Shown one piece after another: positions 50,582-59,002 of a stretch of DNA of 64,000 nucleotides. Source of the DNA: CAVUQH01 sp963774445 (GTDB lineage Bacteria > Myxococcota_A > Polyangia > Haliangiales > Haliangiaceae); assembly GCA_963774445.1 (NCBI GenBank), contig CAVZFC010000022.1, positions 620,001 to 684,000 on the forward strand, read 5' to 3'. The number at the start of each line of letters is the position of its first letter. Within the stretch, counting starts at the first letter, position 1. Below the pieces are notes generated by a model. The model made no database searches and had not been told where the DNA came from. It saw only the letters and a list, made by a program, of their open reading frames with translations. The translations under genes and the position numbers were made by a program.

Positions 50582-52731
50582 GCCGAAATCGGCAGCGACC
50601 GGATCGGCTTGCCGGTCAGCGCCCGCAGGGCGTTGCAGACCGACGGGGCAATCGGCGGCACGCCGGGCTCGCCGATGCCGCCGTGGGCGTCGCCGCTGGG
50701 GACCAGGTGGGTCTCGACCGCCGGCATCTCGGCCATGCGCAGGATCTTGTAGGTGTCGAAGTTGCCCGGCACGGCGCGGCCGCCCTCGATCGGAATCTGG
50801 CCGTAGAGCGCGGCGGTCAGGCCGTAGGCGATGCCGCTCTCCATCTGCGCGACGATGGTGTCCGGGTTGACCACCTGACCGCAGTCGACGGCGCAGACCA
50901 CGCGGTGGACGCGCGGCTTGCCGCCCTCCAGCGATACCTCGGCGACCTCGGCGACGAAGCTGCCGAACGCCTCGTGCACGGCGATGCCGCGGGCGCGCCC
51001 CTCGGGCAGCGGCGAGCCCCAGCCGGCCTTGGTCGCGGCGGTCTCGAGCACGGCGCGGTGGCGCGGCTGCTTGGCCAACAGCTTGCGGCGCGCCTCGTAC
51101 GGGTCGGCGCCGCCCAGTGCGCACAGCTCGTCGAAGAAGCACTCGGTGACGTAGGCGTTCTGCGAGCTGCCGACCGAGCGCCACCACCAGACGCTGATCG
51201 GAAGCTCGACGTTGGCGTACGACACGTAGAGATCGCGGATGGCGTACGGCAGGTTGGCGGCGCCCTCGACGCCGGCGCCGTCGATGCCGTCTTTCAGTGT
51301 GCCCATCATCGGCTTGAGGATCGACGGGCTGGCGATGCGGTGCGACCAGGCCACCGGCAGGCCGCCGGCGCCGACCGCGCCGCTCATGATGTTGTAGGCG
51401 GTCGGCCGGTACCAGCCGCCGCGGACGTCGTCCTCGCGGTCCCAGACCACCTTGACCGGCTTGCCGATCTGTTTGGCCAGGTGGACCGCGTCAGCGACGA
51501 AGTCGGTCTGCGACCGCCGGCCGAAGCCACCGCCGAGCAGCGTCTGGTGGACCTGGATCTTGTCGGCGGAGAAGCCGGTGATCTCGGACGCGGTCTTGCC
51601 CGTGCCGGACGGGGTCTGCGTGGCCGCCCAGATCTCGCACTGGCCGCCGCCGACGCGGGCGGTGCACGACAGCGGCTCCATCGGCGCGTGGGCCAGATAC
51701 GGCACCTGGTAGATCGCTGCGAGCTTCTTCTGCGCCCTGGCGATCGCCTTGTCGGCGTGGCCGTCGTTGCGCGCGACCGCACCGGTGGGGGCGGCGGCGG
51801 CGCACAGCTCGGTGATCTTCTTCGACGACAGGTCGCCGTGGCCGCCGTCGTCCCAGGTCACCTTCAGCGCCTTGCGACCCTGCAGCGCCGCCCAGGTGTG
51901 GTCGGCGACCACTGCCACGCCGGTGGGGATGCGCACCACGTCGCGCACCCCCGGCACCTTGCGCGCCGCGGCGTCGTTGACCGCCTTCAGCGAGCCGCCG
52001 AAGATCGGGCAGTGCTCGACCGACGCGTAGACCATGTCGGGAACGCGCACGTCCATGCCGAACACGGCGCTGCCGTTGACCTTGGACGGGATGTCGAGGC
52101 GCGGCATCGGCTTGCCGATGTAGCGCAGCTTTTCGGCCGGCATCAGCGCCGGGTCGTCGGGCGGTTCGATGGTGGCCGCGCTGTCGACCAGCTCGCCGAA
52201 GCTGGCGCTCTTGCCACCGGGGTGGGTGACGGTGCCGTCGGCCGCGACGCATTCTGACGCGTCCACCTTCCACTCGGCCGCGGCGGCGGCGATGAGCATG
52301 GCGCGGGCGGCGGCGCCGGCGCGGCGCAAACCGGCGATGCCGGTGCGGATGCTGGTCGAGCCGCCGGTTGACTGGCGGCCGTACTTGGCTTCGTCCAGCG
52401 GCGCGTTGACCGCGCTGACGTCCTCCCAGCGGGCGGCCAGCTCGTCGGCCAGGATCATCGGCAGCGAGGTCAAGACCCCCTGACCCATCTCGGCCTCGGG
52501 AATGAACAGCGTCACCTTGCCGTCGGGATCGATGCGAATCCAGGCGTTGAGATCGGAGCCGCTGGCCGGCGCCGGCGGCGTCTGTGGCTCGAGCTGGCGC
52601 GGCTCGATCGGCACTGGCTTGGGCGCCGGCGGCGCGTCGCTCTTCTTGCTCTTGCAGCCGAACAGATCGAAGCCGAGGAGCAGACCGCCGCCCGCGGCGA
52701 CGCTGACCTGGAGGAAGCCGCGGCGGTTCAC
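50578..52731 (-). CDS. Molybdenum hydroxylase large subunit (IorB-like)
   Basis: A 717-residue molybdopterin-binding subunit of the xanthine dehydrogenase/aldehyde oxidase family, of the stand-alone membrane-exported type like isoquinoline 1-oxidoreductase beta. The N-terminus MNRRGFLQVSVAAGGGLLLG is a twin-arginine signal, followed by a Cys (LFGC). Molybdopterin motifs include LLGGGFGRR and GQVVNPDTIVAQMESGIAYGLTAALYG; the catalytic Glu is in GIGEPGVPP. The GTG start overlaps the small-subunit stop (GTGA) and has GGAGGT upstream. It hydroxylates an aldehyde or N-heterocycle in the periplasm; the exact substrate is not readable. Confidence 0.88.
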   Translation of the reverse strand: MNRRGFLQVSVAAGGGLLLGFDLFGCKSKKSDAPPAPKPVPIEPRQLEPQTPPAPASGSDLNAWIRIDPDGKVTLFIPEAEMGQGVLTSLPMILADELAARWEDVSAVNAPLDEAKYGRQSTGGSTSIRTGIAGLRRAGAAARAMLIAAAAAEWKVDASECVAADGTVTHPGGKSASFGELVDSAATIEPPDDPALMPAEKLRYIGKPMPRLDIPSKVNGSAVFGMDVRVPDMVYASVEHCPIFGGSLKAVNDAAARKVPGVRDVVRIPTGVAVVADHTWAALQGRKALKVTWDDGGHGDLSSKKITELCAAAAPTGAVARNDGHADKAIARAQKKLAAIYQVPYLAHAPMEPLSCTARVGGGQCEIWAATQTPSGTGKTASEITGFSADKIQVHQTLLGGGFGRRSQTDFVADAVHLAKQIGKPVKVVWDREDDVRGGWYRPTAYNIMSGAVGAGGLPVAWSHRIASPSILKPMMGTLKDGIDGAGVEGAANLPYAIRDLYVSYANVELPISVWWWRSVGSSQNAYVTECFFDELCALGGADPYEARRKLLAKQPRHRAVLETAATKAGWGSPLPEGRARGIAVHEAFGSFVAEVAEVSLEGGKPRVHRVVCAVDCGQVVNPDTIVAQMESGIAYGLTAALYGQIPIEGGRAVPGNFDTYKILRMAEMPAVETHLVPSGDAHGGIGEPGVPPIAPSVCNALRALTGKPIRSLPISA

Positions 52732-53213
52732 TGCCCACCTCCCTCGGTCTTGGCCGCCGGCTGCCCGGCGGCGCGGTGGATGGCGCGGCGAATGCGGTTG
52801 TAGGTGCCGCAGCGGCAGATGTTGACCGACATGGCCTGATCGATGTCGGCGTCGGTCGGCTTGGGCTTGGTCGCGAGCAGCGCCGCCGCGGTCATGATCT
52901 GCCCCGACTGGCAGTAGCCGCACTGCGGCACCTGCTCGGCGATCCACGCCTCCTGCAGCGCGTGGCGCGACGTCTCGCCCAGCCCTTCGATCGTCGTGAT
53001 CGACTTGCCGGCGACCCCGGTGATCGCCAGCTGGCACGAGAAGGTCGGCTTGCCGTCAACGTGCACGGTGCACGCGCGACACTCGCCGATCCCACAGCCA
53101 AACTTGGTTCCCGTGAGCCCCAGGAGATCGCGCAGCACCCAGAGGAGCGGCATATCCGCGGGCGCCTCGAAGACCTGGGCCTTACCGTTGACGGTCAGCT
53201 CGTAACGCGGCAT
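52728..53213 (-). CDS. [2Fe-2S] small subunit of molybdenum hydroxylase (IorA-like)
   Basis: A 161-residue iron-sulfur subunit. The plant-type cluster ligands are in GCGIGECRACTVHVDG...SC and the second, helical-domain cluster in QCGYCQSGQIMTAA...CRCGTYNRI. It has no signal peptide and would be carried across the membrane by the Tat signal of the large subunit. A TATCCT box ends 7 bases before the ATG at 53213. Confidence 0.93.
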   Translation of the reverse strand: MPRYELTVNGKAQVFEAPADMPLLWVLRDLLGLTGTKFGCGIGECRACTVHVDGKPTFSCQLAITGVAGKSITTIEGLGETSRHALQEAWIAEQVPQCGYCQSGQIMTAAALLATKPKPTDADIDQAMSVNICRCGTYNRIRRAIHRAAGQPAAKTEGGGQ

Positions 53214-53220
53214 CGGCTGG

Positions 53221-53226
53221 AGGATA
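53221..53226 (-). promoter_or_regulatory. -10 box (TATCCT) of the hydroxylase operon
   Basis: Minus-strand TATCCT ends 7 bases before the small-subunit ATG, with no Shine-Dalgarno between; a leaderless start. Confidence 0.45.
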
Positions 53227-53337
53227 CCCCAGGCAGCCGCGCCTTCCACCCCGTGCCGGCGCTCGTATAGCAGGTAGTGGGGGACTGTCCGACAAAGCGC
53301 ACCACGGCGCGGCTTGCTCGCCTCCGCGGGCGACCGA

Positions 53338-53343
53338 TATCCT
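53338..53343 (+). promoter_or_regulatory. -10 box (TATCCT), leaderless start
   Basis: TATCCT ends 6 bases before the ATG at 53350 of the small lipoprotein gene. Confidence 0.45.
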
Positions 53344-53349
53344 GACCGC

Positions 53350-53688
53350 ATGACTCTTCGATCGATGCTCGGTGCGATCGTGCTGCTGTTGGTTGCGTGC
53401 AACAGCGGCGGCGTCGGCTTCAACGGGGACGTCGTCGGTGGTGCGTGCCGCGGCGACCGCGATTGCGCCGAGCAGTGTGTCGGCGGGGGTGATTTCCCCG
53501 ACGGGACTTGTACCGTCGCGTGCCGGGACGACCGCGACTGCCCGGCCTCGACCTGGTGTGCCGAGAAGGCCGGCGGCGTTTGCCTGCTCGACTGCTACGA
53601 CGACAGGGACTGCAGAGTCAACTACACCTGCAAGGACGTAGACAGTCACGGCGCGGGCGGCCGCGTGGCGGTCTGCATTGGTCGCTGA
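53350..53688 (+). CDS. Small Cys-rich lipoprotein
   Basis: A 112-residue predicted lipoprotein (lipobox LVAC) with three repeats of the form C-R/Y-D-D-R-D-C (CRGDRDCAEQC, CRDDRDCPASTWC, CYDDRDCRVNYTC). Such Asp-Asp Cys-rich units are frequent in myxobacterial surface proteins and probably form small disulfide-linked modules. No function can be assigned. The start is fixed by the -10 box six bases upstream. Confidence 0.65.
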   Translation: MTLRSMLGAIVLLLVACNSGGVGFNGDVVGGACRGDRDCAEQCVGGGDFPDGTCTVACRDDRDCPASTWCAEKAGGVCLLDCYDDRDCRVNYTCKDVDSHGAGGRVAVCIGR

Positions 53689-53899
53689 TTCCGGGGTAGC
53701 GCGCCCTACGCTCGCGAAGTGGCCAGAGCCCTTCTGCCAGCTCCGCTGAGAAGCGGAGTGATTGTGATCGCGGTGGGTGTCCCCGACACGGTGGGGCGAT
53801 TCGACACACCGAACGAAGGCGATTCGCGCGCGGAGCGCGGCGGAGCCGGCGAACGGGGGGACGGCACGCAACCTGCTCCGTGACGGGGCGGAGGAACTC

Positions 53900-54676
53900 A
53901 TGAAGCACACTACTCGAAAGACTATTTCTCGATCGTGGTCGCGTTCGCTCGGGCTCGGGCTGGGCGCGGTGATGGCGATGGGCGCGTGCTCGAGCAGCGG
54001 CGGCGACACGCCGACGCATTCCGACTACGATGAGGTCGCCCAGAGCATGTCGCCGGTGATCGTCCGCGACATGGACTCGAATCAGACCGCAATCCGCGTG
54101 ACCCGCGGCGACCTGCCGTTGTGGTTGAGCTTCCAGACGGACGGCACCGTGGGTGGCAAGGACGGCGGTCTGCAATGGTCGATCTCGCTGACCTGCTACG
54201 ACTCGGCCGGCAACGAGCAGGCGTCGTGCGGTGACACCACCGACCGCGCGGACATGGCCGTCAACGTGAGCGGGTCACTCACCCTCGGCGGCTGGGACGG
54301 CTCGCTCGATGCGCACCGTCACTGGACCTTCGCGAGCCTGACCAGCGATACGGTCAACGCCAACGGCGACACGCGCGTGCAGGCGTCGTCAACGTTCGAA
54401 TCGATGTCGAAGCAGGTGATGCGCTCGTTCGAGACCAACTACGACGGCTCGTACAACCTGAGCATCCCGCGCGACGACCCGGCGCTGGCCACCGGCGAGG
54501 CCCACGGCATGGTGGTCGCCGACCGCCAGGGCAGCGGCCCCAACGGCGACGCCTCGGCGCACTTCGAGATCACTGTCAACGTAACCCTGGATGGTAGCGG
54601 CATCGCCACCGTGACCCTGGACGGCAATGCCACCTATCAGGTCAACTTGCACACCGGCGAGGTAACGCGCTCCTGA
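53900..54676 (+). CDS. Hypothetical lipoprotein
   Basis: A 258-residue lipoprotein (signal ends AMGAC, then SSSGGD). The mature part is beta-rich with many Thr, Ser and Asp residues (MAVNVSGSLTLGGWDGSLDAHRHWTFASLTSDTVNANGDTRVQAS, FEITVNVTLDGSGIATVTLDGNATYQVNLHTGEV) and one Cys pair. I do not recognise a family. The ATG has GGAGGA at good spacing, unlike the leaderless genes nearby. The 211 bases before it hold no other clear feature. Confidence 0.65.
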   Translation: MKHTTRKTISRSWSRSLGLGLGAVMAMGACSSSGGDTPTHSDYDEVAQSMSPVIVRDMDSNQTAIRVTRGDLPLWLSFQTDGTVGGKDGGLQWSISLTCYDSAGNEQASCGDTTDRADMAVNVSGSLTLGGWDGSLDAHRHWTFASLTSDTVNANGDTRVQASSTFESMSKQVMRSFETNYDGSYNLSIPRDDPALATGEAHGMVVADRQGSGPNGDASAHFEITVNVTLDGSGIATVTLDGNATYQVNLHTGEVTRS

Positions 54677-54719
54677 CTCCCCACCCCCATCGTCCTCGTC
54701 GGCGCAACGTCTCGCCGCG

Positions 54720-56207
54720 CTATGCCCCCGGAGCCTGGCTCTGGAGGCGCGCGGCGAGGCGGCGCGACAGCACGGTCGACACCGCCATCACCGAGACCTG
54801 CGGGTTTACGCCCGTCGGCGTGGGGAACAGGCTGGTGTCCATGACGTAGAGGCCGGGCGCGTCTTTGACCTGGCCGTCGCCGTCGGTGACGGTGCCCAAG
54901 CGCGCGGTGCCCTGCGGGTGGTAGCTGACCAGGGTGATGTCGGCGGGGCCGAGCGGCACGCGGTCGACGGCCGACAGCTGGTCGGCGCTGTCGATCTCGA
55001 GCGGCGTCACCGTGGGAAAGAAGACCCGCTCGGCGCCGCCGGCCAGATGGATCTCGGCGGCGCGCTTCATGCCGGCGCGCAGCCGCTCGAGGCCCTGGCC
55101 GTCGAGCGCGTAGTCGACGACCTTCTTGCCCTTGCGGTTGCGACGCACGCGCCCGGGGGCGTTGCGGTCGCGGACGACGGCGCCGCCGGCCCAGGCGCGC
55201 TGGATCTGCCGCGCGATCTCTTTGTGTGCGCGGCCGAAGCCGGGCGCGCCCGCGGCGCCGAACGCCGACGAGCCGGCGCCCATCTCGATCAGGTAGCCGT
55301 CGTCGACCCAGTGGTCGCTGTAGACCGCCAGCATCGCCGAAGTCCGCTCGGGCCGCGCCTGCGGGTACATGCCGGTGACGAACACCACCGGATGGACGGC
55401 CAGATGGCGGCCGACCTCGGCGCCGCCCAGGCGGTGGTCCATCAGCATGAGCGGCGTCTGGATGGCGCCGCACGACAGCACCACGGCGCGGGCGCGCACG
55501 GTCAGCCGGCCGGCCGGCGTCCTGGCGACGACGCCGCGTGCGCGGCCGCCGTCCAGCTGGATCTCGGTCACCTCGGCGTCGCAGTAGATGCGCGCCTTCT
55601 TCGCCAGCGCCGCCGGCAGGTAGCTCTGGTCCATCGACTGCTTGCAGCCGTAGGCGCAGCCGAAGAAGCAGTAGCAGCAGCCCTTGCAGTCCTTGACGTT
55701 GCGCGTGATCGGCTTGGCCTTCACGCCGAGCGCTTCCAACCCCGCTGCCTGCGCCGTGCCGCCGTCGAGGTAGCGGCCCTGGTTGACCGTCGCGTTGATC
55801 ATCGTCTCGACCTGCTCGAACACCGGCTTCAGCTCGTCGGAGGCGAAGCCGCCGATGCCGTACTCGCGCGCCCACTCGTCGAGCACGACCTCCGGGGTGC
55901 GGAAGCAGACCTCGCCGTTGACCACGGTTGACCCGCCGATGCAGCGCCCCTGGAGCAGCTGCAGCGAGCCGTCGGCCGGGCCCTGCGCGCCGCCGTTGAC
56001 GTAGACCCGCCGGATGGTGTCCAGCTCGCGCTGGGTGAACTCTTCGGGCCGGATGTGCGGCCCAGCCTCGAGGCAGATCACGTCGAGGCCGGCCGACGCC
56101 AGCTCGTAGACCGCCGGGGCGCCGCCGCCGCCGGAGCCGACGACGACGACGTCGCAGTCGAGCGCGGTCGCCGGCTCGAGCTCGCGTCCGCTGACGATCT
56201 CACTCAT
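54720..56207 (-). CDS. GMC-family FAD oxidoreductase with Cys cluster
   Basis: A 495-residue flavoprotein. FAD-binding VVVVGSGGGGAPAVYELASAGLDVICLEAG, the GMC segment GRCIGGSTVVNGEVCFR, and C-terminal HPQGTARLG plus DTSLFPTPTGVNPQVSVMA with the active-site region are all present. Between them CKGCCYCFFGCAYGCKQS packs six cysteines, like the iron-sulfur site of membrane-linked glucose dehydrogenases. The preceding small gene encodes a gluconate-2-dehydrogenase-subunit-3-like protein, a usual partner. Likely oxidises an alcohol or sterol; substrate unknown. ATG overlaps the upstream stop (ATGA). Confidence 0.85.
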   Translation of the reverse strand: MSEIVSGRELEPATALDCDVVVVGSGGGGAPAVYELASAGLDVICLEAGPHIRPEEFTQRELDTIRRVYVNGGAQGPADGSLQLLQGRCIGGSTVVNGEVCFRTPEVVLDEWAREYGIGGFASDELKPVFEQVETMINATVNQGRYLDGGTAQAAGLEALGVKAKPITRNVKDCKGCCYCFFGCAYGCKQSMDQSYLPAALAKKARIYCDAEVTEIQLDGGRARGVVARTPAGRLTVRARAVVLSCGAIQTPLMLMDHRLGGAEVGRHLAVHPVVFVTGMYPQARPERTSAMLAVYSDHWVDDGYLIEMGAGSSAFGAAGAPGFGRAHKEIARQIQRAWAGGAVVRDRNAPGRVRRNRKGKKVVDYALDGQGLERLRAGMKRAAEIHLAGGAERVFFPTVTPLEIDSADQLSAVDRVPLGPADITLVSYHPQGTARLGTVTDGDGQVKDAPGLYVMDTSLFPTPTGVNPQVSVMAVSTVLSRRLAARLQSQAPGA

Positions 56208-56602
56208 GGTTGCCTCTCCCGGCTTACCGCCGGCCCGGCGTAGCCGATCGTCGGCCAGGTGCGCTCGTCCTGGTAGTAGACCATCGCCATGGTGTCGCGC
56301 AGCGCTCGGTAGATGATCTTGCGCACGGCCAGGCGGCTGGTCTGCCACCGGCGTACGTACGCCTCGCGGGCCCCTGGCGACAGCTTGTGAAAGCGGCGCG
56401 CGCGCGTCAGCACCGCGCCGATGTCGAACAGCCCCAGCGCCGTGCCCAGCCCCTTTTGTTGCTCCGGCGCCAGGTCGGCGATGAACCGGTCCATGGCGTC
56501 GGGCAAGATCTCGCCGCCGGACGGGTCGCTGTCGCCCAGCGACGGAAACAGCGTGTCGCCGAGCGCCTGGACGGTCTGCCGCTGCCGCCGGCTGAGCGTC
56601 AT
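56204..56602 (-). CDS. Gluconate 2-dehydrogenase subunit 3-like protein
   Basis: A 132-residue helical protein. LSRRQRQTVQALGDTLFPSLGDSDPSGGEILPDAMDRFIADLAPEQQKGL matches the gluconate 2-dehydrogenase subunit 3 family, small partners of GMC dehydrogenases. Usual members carry a Tat signal that takes the flavin subunit across the membrane; none is visible here, so the complex may stay in the cytosol. It starts 5 bases after the SDR stop and overlaps the GMC start. Confidence 0.7.
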   Translation of the reverse strand: MTLSRRQRQTVQALGDTLFPSLGDSDPSGGEILPDAMDRFIADLAPEQQKGLGTALGLFDIGAVLTRARRFHKLSPGAREAYVRRWQTSRLAVRKIIYRALRDTMAMVYYQDERTWPTIGYAGPAVSRERQP

Positions 56603-56607
56603 CGGCG

Positions 56608-57387
56608 TTACCGCTGGCCCGCGAACGGCGGGCGCGACTCCACCTCGGCCAGATCCTCGGCGGCGTAGTAGTCGCGGACCCCCTCGCGGTAGGCCGGCCG
56701 GGTGTAGAGCTCGGCGCAGGGCTGCTCGATGGCGTCTGCGATCAGCTGCGCGACCTCGGCGACCGGTTGCGCCTGCGGGAACGCGCGCGAGTCCGGGCCG
56801 CCGTGCATCGCGTTGTTGCCGAAGTCGGTGGCGACGACGCCGGGCATCACCGTGGTCACCCAGCACTCGGGGTGCTGGGCGCGCAGCTCCATGCGCATGT
56901 TGGCGCTCAGCGCGTTGAGGGCGTGCTTGGCCGCGCTGTAGGCCGAGCGGAGGCCGACGTACGGAATGCGCCCGAGCATGGACGAGATATTGATGATCTG
57001 TCCGCGCCGACGCTCGCGGAAGTGCGGCGCCACCGCCTGCATGCCGTAGAGCGCCGACTTGACGTTGACCCGCATCATCTCGTCGAAGTCTTCGTCGGTG
57101 ATCTCCGACACCATCCGCGAGATGCCGCGCCCGGCGTTGTTGACCCAGACGTCGATGTGGCCGAAACGCTCGATGGCCCGGTCGCGCAAGCGCTCGACGT
57201 CGGCCCGCCGGGTGACGTCGGTGACCACGACCATGGCGTCGGTCCCGCAGCGCGCTGCGATCTCTTGCAGCTCCTTCTCGCGGCGCGCGGCCAAAACCAG
57301 CGTGCCGCCGCGGGCACCGACGGCCAGGGCCAGCGCGGCGCCGATGCCCGAGCTCGCGCCGGTGATGACAACGACCTTGTCGTTCAT
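56608..57387 (-). CDS. Short-chain dehydrogenase/reductase
   Basis: A 259-residue NAD(P)-dependent oxidoreductase. Cofactor motif TGASSGIG, Asp in VVTDVTRRADV, NNAG in WVNNAGRGIS, and the catalytic Ser (NISSM) with YSAAK (Tyr-x3-Lys) are intact. ATGA overlap with the DUF2330 gene upstream and a 5-base gap to the GMC partner gene downstream mean one operon, suggesting successive oxidation/reduction of one alcohol/ketone substrate. Confidence 0.92.
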   Translation of the reverse strand: MNDKVVVITGASSGIGAALALAVGARGGTLVLAARREKELQEIAARCGTDAMVVVTDVTRRADVERLRDRAIERFGHIDVWVNNAGRGISRMVSEITDEDFDEMMRVNVKSALYGMQAVAPHFRERRRGQIINISSMLGRIPYVGLRSAYSAAKHALNALSANMRMELRAQHPECWVTTVMPGVVATDFGNNAMHGGPDSRAFPQAQPVAEVAQLIADAIEQPCAELYTRPAYREGVRDYYAAEDLAEVESRPPFAGQR

Positions 57388-58958
57388 GCGCGCAGTCTAC
57401 CTCCCGCGCGCCGCCGCCGGGTCACCGCGACCAGTGCCAGCGCCAGGAGCAGGCCGCTCCCGCCGGCATCCGACGACGAGCTACAGCCGCAGCCGTGTTT
57501 CTTCTTCTTCTCCGGCGCTGCCGGCGCCGGCGGTGGCGTGGCCGGCCGCGCGGCGCTCGCCTCGAGGCTGCCACCGGTCGGCTCCAGGCCCAGGCTGGCC
57601 ACCGGCTCGGCGACCGCGGCCGCGAGCACCAGCTGGCCGCGCTTGGCGAACGCCGTGTTGCGCGCGGTGCGCGGCTCGGCCGGGCCGTCGCCGCCCGGTC
57701 GGCCGCCCCAGATGCCGTGGTGGGGATCGCCGCACGGGACCGCTCCGGTCCACGGGTGGCGGATGATGTAGCGCCCCTGGAAGTTGTTGACCGTCGAGCT
57801 GGTCGCTTCCTTCTTCAGCCCATCGCCCGCGCCGCCGCGGCCGCCGGTGATGGCCGGCGCGGTGCGAAACACCAGGTCGTCGCCCAGGTGGCTGGCGTCG
57901 TAGCGCGTGTGCAGGCGCGTGAGCACCCAGCCGCTGACGTTGGCGCCGCCTCCGCCCAGCACGTCGAGCCCCAGGGTGGTCAGCTCGGTGGCCGTGAGCG
58001 TCGGCTCTGGACACGGGTCACAGCTGCCGGCGCCCCACGCGTACTCGGTGACCACGGCGTTGGGGTGCTTCTCCATGGTGGCGTCGAACAGCGCCGCGTA
58101 GAACTCGGCAAACCGGTCGCGCACCTCCTCGGCGACGAACAGGTTGGTCGGGATGGTGACGTTGTCGTAGTTGGCCGCCTCGTAGCGCTGGTTGCGCGCG
58201 AGGATGTGGACGATCAGATCCTGGCTGTCCTTGGCGTTGATCAGGCCCAGGCGGATCGGCAGCGAGAACTCCTTGGACTCGTAGTGAAAGCGCAGCGGCG
58301 ACAGCGTTGCCATGCCGTTTTCGAACTTCACCTTGCCGGGATTGACCTTGGCGACGAAGAACTTCGAGCCGGTCTCGACGTACGGCCGCAGGTATTTGGC
58401 CGCGCCGGCGGGAATCTCGTAGTGGTGGCCGGTCAGCCAGCTCTCCAGCGCCGTGGCGTCGTCGGCGCTGAGGATCACGATCTCGTACTCGCCCACGGTG
58501 AACTGGGCCTCGATGCGCACGGCGGCGCGCTTGCTGCCGATCGAGCCGCGGCCGTAGCCCGCGCCGGTGATGCCGACGCCGCCCATGTCGCCCTCTTCCT
58601 CGGCCCGCAGCGCGCACGGATCCTGCTCCCAATATTCGACCAGGCGCGGCGCCGCCATCTTGTCGATCCGGTCGAACACCTCCGGCGGCAGCGTCTTGAC
58701 GTTCTCCTTTTGCAGGACCACCGGCACCGGCACCACCAGCGCGAACGCTTCCGGGGGGCCCTGGTAGTTGTTGCGCATCGACAGCACCGTGGTGGTGCCG
58801 TCGCGCATCATCGTGACCGTGGTCGCGTTGTTGTAGAGCTTGGTGTCCGCTCCCGCGACGTAGAAGCCGCAGAAGGCGTCTGCGGCGCGAGGCGCGGCGA
58901 CGGTGGCGACGAACGCTACCACCGCAAATTTGCTGGCAACCCGATGAAATCCCGGCAT
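57384..58958 (-). CDS. DUF2330 protein with MYXO-CTERM-like tail
   Basis: A 524-residue exported protein. Signal peptide (VVAFVATVAAPRAADAF) is followed by the DUF2330 start CGFYVAGADTKLYNNATTVTMMRDG and GPPEAFALVVPVPVVL. The C-terminus has a Pro/Ala linker, GCGCSSSSDAGG, a hydrophobic helix (SGLLLALALVAVT) and RRRR, which is the layout of a MYXO-CTERM sorting signal. The protein is thus probably cleaved and anchored on the cell surface. First gene of the operon with SDR, subunit-3-like and GMC genes. AGGGGGGA precedes the ATG. Confidence 0.8.
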   Translation of the reverse strand: MPGFHRVASKFAVVAFVATVAAPRAADAFCGFYVAGADTKLYNNATTVTMMRDGTTTVLSMRNNYQGPPEAFALVVPVPVVLQKENVKTLPPEVFDRIDKMAAPRLVEYWEQDPCALRAEEEGDMGGVGITGAGYGRGSIGSKRAAVRIEAQFTVGEYEIVILSADDATALESWLTGHHYEIPAGAAKYLRPYVETGSKFFVAKVNPGKVKFENGMATLSPLRFHYESKEFSLPIRLGLINAKDSQDLIVHILARNQRYEAANYDNVTIPTNLFVAEEVRDRFAEFYAALFDATMEKHPNAVVTEYAWGAGSCDPCPEPTLTATELTTLGLDVLGGGGANVSGWVLTRLHTRYDASHLGDDLVFRTAPAITGGRGGAGDGLKKEATSSTVNNFQGRYIIRHPWTGAVPCGDPHHGIWGGRPGGDGPAEPRTARNTAFAKRGQLVLAAAVAEPVASLGLEPTGGSLEASAARPATPPPAPAAPEKKKKHGCGCSSSSDAGGSGLLLALALVAVTRRRRAGGRLRA

Positions 58959-58979
58959 TGATCCCCCCCTTGCGCGGCG

Positions 58980-58996
58980 AGGATAGCAGCTATGCT
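58980..58996. promoter_or_regulatory. Back-to-back divergent -10 boxes
   Basis: AGGATA-GCAGC-TATGCT: the left hexamer read on the minus strand is TATCCT (DUF2330 operon, 21 bases before its ATG), the right hexamer is TATGCT (6 bases before the pirin GTG). The 44-base gap thus holds a compact bidirectional promoter. Confidence 0.45.
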
Positions 58997-59002
58997 TGTC
59001 CC

